A stretch of DNA of 11,405 nt from Candidatus Peribacteria bacterium (GCA_903854455.1 CAINWJ010000046.1:1-11405); one strand, 5' to 3'; positions 1 through 7,443 are shown, numbered from the stretch's first letter. Notes: generated by a model not told the origin, from the sequence alone. A program made the numbers and translations.

Positions 1-1035
1 CATATAATAAACGCACCTCATGTCCGAAGCTGAACGGTTGAATGTCAGTTTCGAACTTGGATGAACGAGAAACGTTGCTCTAAAATCTGAGGAATGTGGC
101 CCAATATTCGATGCGGTAATTTTGTATGTTATCGAAGCTCCAGGCGTAATTGTCTGAGGAGATTCAAGACTAACTGCAGCATCTGTATTTGCATTTGGAA
201 CAGAGGAGGTCTGTGAAGAGGTCACCGAGGATGTGACCGAAGAGGCAACCGACGCTGTTGAAGATGCCGAAGAGCTGCTTGCGGAAGAAACAGGAGTTCC
301 CGCCGTGCAGTCATTCTTGCAGGTATCACTATTGTTCGTGTTGCCGTCATCGCAGACTTCACCATTCTCCGGGATGCCGTTGCCGCAGACAGCCGTGCGG
401 ATGGCAATCTTTGCCCCGCTCGTTTCATTGACCACGAACGCGTAGAGCGTTCCGGGCTGCAGACCGACTGCGCCGCTCGTACCATCCGTCTTCGCGAAGG
501 TGATACTGTTGGCAGTCTGGAAGGTCGCAAGCCCGTTCTGATGCGCAGCATCATTATCCCACGCCTTCTTGGAAGCGAAGAATGAGCCCGGGAAACGGTT
601 CTTGAAGAGCGGTGCCTGGAGGGCGGCTCTCTCGGCACTCGCCGTCGCATCCACGTACTTGTAGCCGTAGTAATCGACATTACGTGCTCCGGCAATCGTG
701 GAAACAACCTGATCCATGGGAGCGGTAACGACATCCGCACCGGTCGGCACATGGACCAGATAGACCTTGTCCGTGGCCATCATTTCTGAGCGCTCGCCCG
801 GGATGAACGACACCTCGAAGACATCGAGATTGTTCCTCTTGCCGTAGTACAGGAGTGAACCCTGAACGTTGGATCCTCCGCTCTGTCCGAACGGCAGCGG
901 AATATCACCCTTGTACGGGGTCGGTCCCTGACTCAACGACACCGTCAGCACCGTCGCGATGACGATGCCAAGCGCGATGACACCTCCGAAGAGTGTGCGC
1001 CGGGAAGGGGAGAGATGTACTTGTGTGTTTTCCAT
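1..1035 (-). CDS. Anchored surface protein with DUF4215-like repeat and DUF11-like domain, C-terminus cut by window
   Basis: The frame is open from an ATG at 1035 to base 1, giving 345 residues without a stop, so the C-terminus lies outside the window. Residues 1-14 are polar and basic, and residues 15-35 form a hydrophobic segment (FGGVIALGIVIATVLTVSL), which suggests an anchor or uncleaved signal with the rest outside the cell. DIPLPFG (44-50), YYGYKYVDA (122-130) and FPGSFFAS (148-155) mark it as a divergent paralog of the three upstream genes. A DUF4215-like disulfide repeat follows at 217-243 (CGNG, CDDGN, C, C). A Ser/Thr-rich linker covers 248-280. From about 283 the sequence resembles the start of a DUF11 beta-sandwich (PGASITYKITASNIGP). 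No dockerin-like loops appear in the visible part. The gene is last of the visible array, 29 bases after its neighbour and probably co-transcribed. A surface role is inferred and the precise function is unknown. Confidence 0.85.
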   Translation of the reverse strand, partial: MENTQVHLSPSRRTLFGGVIALGIVIATVLTVSLSQGPTPYKGDIPLPFGQSGGSNVQGSLLYYGKRNNLDVFEVSFIPGERSEMMATDKVYLVHVPTGADVVTAPMDQVVSTIAGARNVDYYGYKYVDATASAERAALQAPLFKNRFPGSFFASKKAWDNDAAHQNGLATFQTANSITFAKTDGTSGAVGLQPGTLYAFVVNETSGAKIAIRTAVCGNGIPENGEVCDDGNTNNSDTCKNDCTAGTPVSSASSSSASSTASVASSVTSSVTSSQTSSVPNANTDAAVSLESPQTITPGASITYKITASNIGPHSSDFRATFLVHPSSKLTFNRSASDMRCVYYM

Positions 1036-1064
1036 AACCGGAAAGGGGAAAGCTGGATGGTCGA

Positions 1065-2531
1065 TTAGTTGAAGAAAGGAACGGGAGATGTGACCTTGCA
1101 CTCGGTGCTGCATGTGCTCCTGCCATTGTTGACGCCGACATCGCACTCCTCATCATCCGCAGTTCCGACGATGCCGTCCGCACCGGCTTCCTGCTGGATG
1201 TTGTCACCGCAGTACGGACCGGTAAGAGTATGGCTCTGACAAGAGCTATCACAGTACGTGCAGGTGCCACCGTAGTCTGGAGTGCAGGCAGTGCCGTTCG
1301 CGGTACCGTTGTCACAAACTTCTCCGAGTGCTGTATCTGTATTGCTGTTTCCGCACTGACCGTTTATCCAGCTGATAATGGTCAAGACATCCATCGCCGT
1401 GATAGAGCCATTGCCATCGACGTCGGGATAACGTGGAGTAGGTGCGACCGCAGAATTCACTGCTGAGATGCCATGAGTAGCAAGGAAATCCGTGACAGCC
1501 TGAACATCGGCTGCGTTGACGATTCCATTATTGTCCGCATCGAGCGGGAGAGCGGTGTTGTGCCAGGAATAGTGATACGTACACACGCTCTTCTCGCCGG
1601 AGCAGACGTAATCCGCTTCGACGACGCATTGATCGGAACATCCGTCACCGTTGATCTGACCGCCATCGTCGCAAGCTTCCGGTGATTGGACAGTGCCATC
1701 ACCGCAGGATCCACCGGTAACCGTCTCGTTCTGACAGGAAACAGTGCAGTACGTGCAGGTCCCCGCGTAATCAGGATTGCAAACCTTACCGTTGTCGGTG
1801 CCGTTATCACACTGTTCATTATTAACATCCTGAGAAGTGCCATCCCCGCACCACGTAAGTCCACGTGCTGTAAGGGTGGTATTGGATACCGGAGAATCGG
1901 GAGCGGATGGCTCCTCTGCGATGATAACGTACCGCGCATTGGCCTCCAGGGTAAGTTCCGACAAGGGATAGAATGTCACGCCCTGAGTACCCGCAAATAT
2001 CGACGGAAAAGATTGGTCATCTGCCAAGTCGTCATTCGAGGCGAAAAAGGTTCCGGGGAAGAGATAGGAGTAAGTCAATGGAATAGGATTGCCTTCGTCA
2101 TCCTTCGGGTCGGTCAGTTTATAATTGTATGCATCCCGCTCTGCTTGCGCATCCACGGACTCGTACTTGTAGCCGTAGAAACGGGTACCGGGAGTGAATG
2201 CGATGGACAGCGGTGCATTTGCAGAGAACGAAGAAGCATCCGAAGGAGTAACGACGAAGGTGATGCTCTTGGTACCAAACGTTTCAGCCGTCTCTCCGTT
2301 GTTGAAGGTCATGTCCGTAATGAGACGATCGTCATCAGTGGAGCCGATATCCAGCAGCTGACCACGGATTGTGGTGGCTTTGGAACCGAACGGCAGAGGA
2401 ATATCCCGTGAGGAAACGCGGGCAGGCTGCCTACCGCGCATCACGACGAATCCGAAGACAAGAAGTGATGCGATCAGGCACACGATCAAGATCGTTCTGA
2501 GTGTGTGCCGGGAAGTGACGGGAGTTTCCAT
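1065..2531 (-). CDS. Anchored cysteine-rich protein with dockerin-like loop pair (488 aa)
   Basis: This is a complete gene of 488 residues, ATG at 2531 to TAA. A hydrophobic segment at about 12-31 follows a short basic N-terminus, and MRGRQPAR comes directly after it. Residues 43-230 are the family domain: IPLPFG (45-50), RFYGYKY (117-123), FPGTFFAS (158-165) and RGLTWCGDG (223-231). Cysteine-rich modules at 228-317 include a DUF4215-like unit (CGDG, CDDG, GDGCSDQC). A dockerin-like pair follows: loop 1 at D331-D342 (DADNNGIVNAAD) and loop 2 at D370-D381 (DVDGNGSITAMD), joined by a proline-rich PTPRYP linker. More cysteine modules fill 393-478. Dockerin loops bind calcium and usually dock to cohesins; the cysteines suggest an oxidising extracellular site. 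The 44 bases at 2476-2519 are identical to the start of the next paralog upstream, which points to recent duplication or gene conversion. Anchoring and surface display are inferred. Confidence 0.9.
   Translation of the reverse strand: METPVTSRHTLRTILIVCLIASLLVFGFVVMRGRQPARVSSRDIPLPFGSKATTIRGQLLDIGSTDDDRLITDMTFNNGETAETFGTKSITFVVTPSDASSFSANAPLSIAFTPGTRFYGYKYESVDAQAERDAYNYKLTDPKDDEGNPIPLTYSYLFPGTFFASNDDLADDQSFPSIFAGTQGVTFYPLSELTLEANARYVIIAEEPSAPDSPVSNTTLTARGLTWCGDGTSQDVNNEQCDNGTDNGKVCNPDYAGTCTYCTVSCQNETVTGGSCGDGTVQSPEACDDGGQINGDGCSDQCVVEADYVCSGEKSVCTYHYSWHNTALPLDADNNGIVNAADVQAVTDFLATHGISAVNSAVAPTPRYPDVDGNGSITAMDVLTIISWINGQCGNSNTDTALGEVCDNGTANGTACTPDYGGTCTYCDSSCQSHTLTGPYCGDNIQQEAGADGIVGTADDEECDVGVNNGRSTCSTECKVTSPVPFFN
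2476..2519 (-). repeat. 44-base block identical to 4399-4442
   Basis: This block covers about codons 5-19 of the 488-residue gene and is identical, including silent positions, to the same place in the 622-residue gene. It contains inverted arms GGCACAC and GTGTGCC and a short palindrome CGATCAAGATCG, so the RNA could fold just inside the coding start. Confidence 0.8.
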
Positions 2532-2585
2532 GAGAGGAAGAGAAGTGGGTATGAGTGTGTTGAGGCTGCAGTGCTGTAGAAGGGA

Positions 2586-4454
2586 CTAGAACGGAAGATC
2601 AATGAGTTGGCACGTATTGCTGCAGGTGTCATCGTCAATCCGGTTGCCATCATCGCACTCTTCACCATCATCGATCTGCTGGATGCGATCGCCGCAGTAC
2701 GGACCGGTAATGTGCGTGGTGCTCTTGCAATCCGGAGCGCAGGCATCGCACGATCCGGTATACGGAGCGTCGCAGGTTCCGCTGTTCGTGCCGTCGTCAC
2801 AGACTTCACCGACGGAGGTATCCGTCACTCCGTTGCCGCACAGATCACTGAAGGAAAACTCGATCTGGAGGACATCCGATGACGTGACGAAGCCGTCTCC
2901 ATCCACATCCGGATACTGTGGAACGGGAGTGACGGTCGGATCGACCGGAATATCCTCTCCCGCATGAGCGTTGAGGTAATCGGCAACCGCTTGAGCATCA
3001 CTCTCATTCACGACACCGTCATTATTCGCATCCAGAGGCTGAACGTCGTTGTACCAGGAAATGAGCTGTGAGCACGTACTGGGTGCACCACTGCACGTCC
3101 AACCGGTCTCGATCTGACAACCCGTCAGATCAGTACCGTCACTCGTGCCCGAGGAACAGCCGTCCCCATCATCACCATTCCCGTCATCACACTGCTCGCC
3201 ATTGTCTGCCTGTACGATGCCGTCACCACAGGATGTGCGGTAGAGAACGCGAATATGGCAGGAGGAATCGCACCAGTCGCAGGAACTGTCGCCATCGGCA
3301 GGAGAACAGACTGTACCGTTCACGGTCCCACGGTCGCAGGTCTCGGTCACGGAACCATCCTGATTCTTCTCGAGAATGGCATTGCCGCAAATCGGAGAAG
3401 ATGCGATGGCATAGCACGCACCGTCCTCACAACCGTTGTCACATGTCTGAGGATCAAGAGGCTCTGAGAAGCCGTTATTGCACTGATACTGCGTCAGTGA
3501 ATCCACTGAGCAGATATCGATATCCGTAAAGGTGAATCCCTCCGTCAGCGTACTGACTGTCACGCCACGGACGTAGGGATCGTGCTCGGCATCAGTCGAC
3601 GTGCAAGCCATACAGACGCTCTGCGGATCGGTAGCTGAATATGTGTCAGTCGTGCGTTCACCGCAGGACCATCCGGATTCCACCTGGCAGGTGGCGGAGC
3701 ATCCGCTACCGTCCTTGTTATTGACACCGGTATCACACTGCTCGGAAGACTGAAGAATGCCATCGCCACATGATGCAAGACCACGGATTGTCATGGTCGT
3801 ATCCGACTTCGAGGGATCGGCAGCACTCGGCGTCTCGGTAATGATGAGATAGCGGGAGTTTGGATCAAGCGTCACCTGGGAGAGAGGATGGAATATCACA
3901 CCCTGACTGACAGAAAACTGTGAGGGAAAAGATTGTGCATCAGCCAAATCAATCTCCGAAGCGAAGAATGTGCCTGGGAAGATCTGAGAGTAGGTAATGG
4001 GAATAGGAACACCGTTTTCATCGGTCGGGCTTGAATTTTTGAGATTGCGCATGGATCGTTCTTCAGCTGCATTCATGGATGTATACTTGTAGCCGTAGAA
4101 CTTCGTGCCAGGGGTGAGTGCAGCAGACAAAAGAGCACCTGCAGAGAATGAAGTGGGATCCGCAGGCGTCAGAACGAACGTCAGATTGTTGGAACCGAAG
4201 ACCTCAGAAATCTCGCCTCCATCGAACGTCATGTCAGTGAGCGTACGACCGTCACGTGTCACGCCGATATCGAGCAGCTGACCACGCACGGATGTTTCTT
4301 TCGCCGTTCCAAATGGAAGAGGAATATCACTGGAAGGCACGCGTTCAGACTGGATCCTGCGCATGGAGACCAAACCGAAGACGATAAGAGATCCAACGAG
4401 GCACACGATCAAGATCGTTCTGAGTGTGTGCCGGGAAGTGACTGAGGTTTCCAT
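2586..4454 (-). CDS. Anchored cysteine-rich protein with dockerin-like loop pair and extra Cys domain (622 aa)
   Basis: This is a complete gene of 622 residues, ATG at 4454 to TAG. The N-terminus (METSVTSRHTLRTILIVCL) is nearly identical to that of the 488-residue paralog and carries the same anchor at about 12-30. The family domain spans about 43-228, with IPLPFG (45-50), KFYGYKY (118-124) and FPGTFFAS (159-166). A DUF4215-like repeat lies at 229-264. Residues 281-347 form a separate cysteine-rich domain (CMACTSTD ... QYQCNNG ... CDNGCEDGACY) that the paralogs lack. More disulfide repeats follow at 356-461, including CGDG / CDDGN / GDGCS. Dockerin-like loops are D475-D486 (DANNDGVVNESD) and D516-D527 (DVDGDGFVTSSD). 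A terminal block of cysteine modules (539-616) ends in CDDGNRIDDDTCSNTC. The gap to the upstream gene is 66 bases with no terminator, so co-transcription is likely. The function is unknown; extracellular adhesion or scaffolding is inference. Confidence 0.9.
   Translation of the reverse strand: METSVTSRHTLRTILIVCLVGSLIVFGLVSMRRIQSERVPSSDIPLPFGTAKETSVRGQLLDIGVTRDGRTLTDMTFDGGEISEVFGSNNLTFVLTPADPTSFSAGALLSAALTPGTKFYGYKYTSMNAAEERSMRNLKNSSPTDENGVPIPITYSQIFPGTFFASEIDLADAQSFPSQFSVSQGVIFHPLSQVTLDPNSRYLIITETPSAADPSKSDTTMTIRGLASCGDGILQSSEQCDTGVNNKDGSGCSATCQVESGWSCGERTTDTYSATDPQSVCMACTSTDAEHDPYVRGVTVSTLTEGFTFTDIDICSVDSLTQYQCNNGFSEPLDPQTCDNGCEDGACYAIASSPICGNAILEKNQDGSVTETCDRGTVNGTVCSPADGDSSCDWCDSSCHIRVLYRTSCGDGIVQADNGEQCDDGNGDDGDGCSSGTSDGTDLTGCQIETGWTCSGAPSTCSQLISWYNDVQPLDANNDGVVNESDAQAVADYLNAHAGEDIPVDPTVTPVPQYPDVDGDGFVTSSDVLQIEFSFSDLCGNGVTDTSVGEVCDDGTNSGTCDAPYTGSCDACAPDCKSTTHITGPYCGDRIQQIDDGEECDDGNRIDDDTCSNTCQLIDLPF
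4399..4442 (-). repeat. 44-base block identical to 2476-2519
   Basis: This is the second copy of the identical block, at the start of the 622-residue gene. The identity includes silent positions, while most of the rest of the two genes is clearly diverged at protein level. Confidence 0.8.
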
Positions 4455-4520
4455 GAGAGGAGAGGAAATGGGTGTGAATATTGCTGAGAATACGGCGGGA
4501 AAGAGTAAGGAGAATAAATA

Positions 4521-7106
4521 CTAGAACGGCACTGCAAGCAGCTTGCATGTGTTGCTGCAGGAGTCCCGGTCATTCCTATTACCGTCATCGCACTGTTCCT
4601 GCGGCTTCTGCTGGATACCGTCACCGCAGTAGGGACCTGTGAGAGTGTGGCTCATGCAAGATGCATCGCAATAGTTGCAGGTGCCGGCGTAATCAGGATT
4701 GCAGATCTTGCCGTTGTCGGTGCCCTTGTCGCATTGCTCATTGTTGTCTGCTTCCGTTGTGCCGTCACCGCAGAAGTGACCGGTGACCGTCTGATTCTGG
4801 CAAGATGTGGTGCAATAAGTACAAGTACCAGCGTAATCAGCATTGCAAGCAGTACCGTTCGCAGCGCCGTTGTCACAGACTTCTCCGAGTGCTGTATCAG
4901 TGGTGCCGTTACCGCACTGGGTAACGATCCAGTCTGTCACTGCAGTAGTGTCTGCGGATGAGATGACGCCGTCGTTATTCACATCGGGGTACCGGGGAGT
5001 CGGAGTGACGGCAGGATCAACCATCGTCTCACCCGGATGAGCCGCAATGTAATCCGTGAGTGCCTGAACGTCAGTTTGATTGACGACGCCATCATTGTTC
5101 ACATCGAGCGGAAGAGCGGTGTTGTACCAGGAGATAAGACTCACCGGACTGATTGCATACTGGACCGATTGCACGACTGTTTGATGGTTCTCAATCCACC
5201 AGAATTCTGTACCGGTGGCACCGGCGTCTTCGTCGAGCCAGCGGATGTGACTTAAACTGGATGCCATACCGGAAACGGTGACGTCTGAAAATTTCTCGAA
5301 TGACACCTGTACCGTGGACACCTTTGAAGAATCGACGCGCTGGATATTCGCATTCAGAACAAATGTCGCATCAGAACCGGAATAAATCGTCGTCTGTACA
5401 CCAGCAGTCTGGATGTTCCAGCAGGCGAGCAGGAATTTCGGCTGATTGGAAGAGGAATCCAATGGATAGCAGGGAGATTGCACGCTCGGATCGGTCTTGT
5501 TATAAATCTTAAATCCGCCTGAGCCGAACAGGATGTTCGATGCATCGACTGTCACAATAAGATCGGTGAGAACAACCTTATTCGGACCGTTCTTGCCATT
5601 ATTGTTTGCTGCCGTTGTAAATTTGAACTGACCGATGTCACGCGCTGTGCCGGTCGGAACTTCTGTCCCATCCGCATTCGGATCGGCGTTCGTAATGGAA
5701 TTGATCTTCGAGAGAACGACGACGCTCCTGCTGCCAACAATCGTACGATTCACGACAGGAGTATCGGTACCGATGAAGATCTCTCCTTCAGGCAATGAAT
5801 CGGCATCATTCGACACGAGAGCTTTACTGGACAAAAGGTCACGAGCACCAACCGGGCTGAAAGCAGAGCTGAATCCGGTATCCAACGAGAATTGAATATT
5901 CTGTCCGGAAACGGCTCCATCTGAATCAGTTCTCATTCTAGGACGGACGAGAATATCCATCACCGTACCTTTCTGGACTACGAACTCCTGATTTGACATT
6001 CGTGCACAGAATGAATGAGCCGGAACAGTGGAAGTGCCGCAACCGCCGATTGTGGCAACGGTGAAGGGCGTTGTGACTCCAACGGCATAGAGTTCCAGAC
6101 GTTCGATGTTGGATCCGACTGTCGCTGCATTCATTCCAGAAGCCGTTAGTACGATGTCAGTTACATCGATATCTTCGGTTTCTGCACGGAACTGAAGACG
6201 AAGAACTTCATCGCCAAGTGTACCGCCGAGGAGCTGATGAGAGGAAACAGGAGTAGCTGATTTTGTAACGTACAGATCGCCAACAGATTGGGTTGTGCAT
6301 GTGCTCGGCGAGCCGGTACACGTCCAGTCAGCATCGACCTGACAGGCAGAACAGCCATCTCCGGTCTTCTGATTCGCATCATCACATTGCTCTGTAGATT
6401 GGACGAGACCATCCCCACACCACGTCAGACCGCGAACGGTCAGTGTCGTGTCGGAGGTTGGTGAATCCGGGGCATTGGGAGTTTCTGCTATGACCAGATA
6501 GCGAGAGTTTTCCTTGAGCGTGAGATCAGAAAGAGGGTGAAAGGTCACACCCTGCTCAATGGCAAAGATTGACGGAAAAGATTTGTCATCTGCCAAATCA
6601 GCATCCGAGGCGAAGAAAGTACCGGGGAATAGATTCGAGTAGGTCAATGGAATAGGAACGCCGTTCTCATCTGTTGGCTCAGTCAGCTTGTAAGCCCGCA
6701 TGTCCTTCTCTGTTTGTGCATCCACGGACTTGTACATGTAGCCGTAAAACCTGGTACCGGGAGTGAACGCTTTGCCCAGCGGAGCACCACTGGAGAATGT
6801 GGAGGCATCCTCCGGGGTCACAACGAAAGTCAGACTGTCAGCACCGAAAACCTCAGAGATTTCCCCTTTGTCGAATCTCATATCGACGATGGAGCGATTT
6901 TCGTTCGTTGTACCGATGGGACTCAACTGACCGCGCAATGATGTGCTCCTCATGGAGCCAAACGGCAGAGGAATATCCCGCGAGGAAACACGAGCAGGCC
7001 TACCGCCACGCATGACGACGAACGCAAATGCGAGCAGGGACGCCAGGAGACACAGAGCGAGGATCGCCCGGATATTCCGGCGGGATGACACTGGAGAGAG
7101 TTCCAT
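4521..7106 (-). CDS. Large anchored surface protein with beta-rich insert and dockerin-like loop pair (861 aa)
   Basis: This is a complete gene of 861 residues, ATG at 7106 to TAG, and the first of the surface operon. An anchor lies at about 13-32. The family domain spans 44-230, with IPLPFG (45-50), RFYGYMY (119-125), FPGTFFAS (160-167) and RGLTWCGDG (225-233). One DUF4215-like unit occupies 230-270. Residues 277-655 are an insert absent from the paralogs. It is rich in alternating hydrophobic residues and seems to hold two related halves (LRLQFRA...VTDIVLTAS near 302-323, IGQFKFT...LTDLIVTV near 491-520), each with a nearby cysteine pair (C356/C367, C546/C562). This is consistent with beta-sandwich domains. 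Dockerin-like loops are D668-D679 (DVNNDGVVNQTD) and D708-D719 (DVNNDGVISSAD). Cysteine modules fill 731-854. A good promoter sits 36-64 bases upstream. The start lacks a Shine-Dalgarno sequence and is preceded by pyrimidines. A structural surface role is inferred. Confidence 0.9.
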   Translation of the reverse strand: MELSPVSSRRNIRAILALCLLASLLAFAFVVMRGGRPARVSSRDIPLPFGSMRSTSLRGQLSPIGTTNENRSIVDMRFDKGEISEVFGADSLTFVVTPEDASTFSSGAPLGKAFTPGTRFYGYMYKSVDAQTEKDMRAYKLTEPTDENGVPIPLTYSNLFPGTFFASDADLADDKSFPSIFAIEQGVTFHPLSDLTLKENSRYLVIAETPNAPDSPTSDTTLTVRGLTWCGDGLVQSTEQCDDANQKTGDGCSACQVDADWTCTGSPSTCTTQSVGDLYVTKSATPVSSHQLLGGTLGDEVLRLQFRAETEDIDVTDIVLTASGMNAATVGSNIERLELYAVGVTTPFTVATIGGCGTSTVPAHSFCARMSNQEFVVQKGTVMDILVRPRMRTDSDGAVSGQNIQFSLDTGFSSAFSPVGARDLLSSKALVSNDADSLPEGEIFIGTDTPVVNRTIVGSRSVVVLSKINSITNADPNADGTEVPTGTARDIGQFKFTTAANNNGKNGPNKVVLTDLIVTVDASNILFGSGGFKIYNKTDPSVQSPCYPLDSSSNQPKFLLACWNIQTAGVQTTIYSGSDATFVLNANIQRVDSSKVSTVQVSFEKFSDVTVSGMASSLSHIRWLDEDAGATGTEFWWIENHQTVVQSVQYAISPVSLISWYNTALPLDVNNDGVVNQTDVQALTDYIAAHPGETMVDPAVTPTPRYPDVNNDGVISSADTTAVTDWIVTQCGNGTTDTALGEVCDNGAANGTACNADYAGTCTYCTTSCQNQTVTGHFCGDGTTEADNNEQCDKGTDNGKICNPDYAGTCNYCDASCMSHTLTGPYCGDGIQQKPQEQCDDGNRNDRDSCSNTCKLLAVPF

Positions 7107-7141
7107 AAGAGAAATGGGGATGGATATGAATTTTTCATAGT

Positions 7142-7170
7142 ATTGTACTCTGAATTATCGTTTTCTGCAA
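7142..7170 (-). promoter_or_regulatory. Sigma70-like promoter for the surface-protein operon
   Basis: Read on the minus strand, TTGCAG (7165-7170) and TACAAT (7142-7147) are separated by exactly 17 bases, close to the TTGACA/TATAAT consensus. Transcription would start near 7135 and give a leader of roughly 30 bases before the ATG at 7106. It is the only strong match I noticed in the 500-base gap, and it sits correctly to drive the four-gene array. It has not been tested experimentally. Confidence 0.6.
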
Positions 7171-7373
7171 CGGCGAAGGGCTCAGACGGATCACATGATT
7201 GTTGGCTGGAGAAAGTTTCCTTTGCCCGCCTCATCCTCCTGTCCTCGTTGGGAGAAGGATGCCTTGCTGTGATACGCAAACTTACGACGACGTTTTCTCA
7301 TTTACGATGAACCAAAAGAAGATGGCGCTGTGTTGATCGACCGCAATCTCTTTTTTTCTGTTTTTCTAGGTTT

Positions 7374-7396
7374 CCTCTCTCCTCACGGGAGAGAGG
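7374..7396. repeat. Hairpin 1: 9-base stem CCTCTCTCC/GGAGAGAGG
   Basis: CCTCTCTCC (7374-7382) and GGAGAGAGG (7388-7396) are perfect inverted arms around a 5-base loop. On the minus strand the hairpin is followed by an A-rich stretch and not by a U-tract, so it is not a canonical intrinsic terminator for nrdR. On the plus strand the T-rich run precedes it. It looks like half of a dispersed intergenic palindromic repeat, together with the hairpin just beside it. Confidence 0.6.
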
Positions 7397-7399
7397 TGG

Positions 7400-7421
7400 C
7401 ACGTCGGTCGCAACCGACGTG
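7400..7421. repeat. Hairpin 2: 9-base stem CACGTCGGT/ACCGACGTG
   Basis: CACGTCGGT (7400-7408) and ACCGACGTG (7413-7421) are perfect inverted arms with a 4-base CGCA loop, three bases from hairpin 1. The stem is GC-rich and should be stable. The twin-hairpin layout resembles REP/BIME-type intergenic elements. Whether it is repeated elsewhere cannot be seen in this window. Confidence 0.65.
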
Positions 7422-7423
7422 AC

Positions 7424-7443
7424 GGAGTGAGGTGGAGTGAGGC
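7424..7443. repeat. Direct repeat of 10 bases beside the hairpins
   Basis: GGAGTGAGGT (7424-7433) is followed immediately by GGAGTGAGGC (7434-7443), differing in one base. The repeat lies two bases from hairpin 2 and probably belongs to the same intergenic element. Confidence 0.5.

Noticed and set aside
222..752. Minus-strand frame of 176 codons, Arg/Ser-rich
   Set aside because: It is an out-of-frame shadow of the truncated surface gene at 1-1035, whose frame shows family motifs.
1686..2411. Plus-strand open frame of 241 codons
   Set aside because: It lies antisense to the 488-residue surface gene, has no recognisable domain, and similar antisense frames occur over the paralogs. It comes from Cys/Gly/Asp codon composition.
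6950..7279. Minus-strand frame of 109 codons across the operon promoter
   Set aside because: It overlaps the start of the 861-residue gene out of frame and crosses the promoter, with no family signature.
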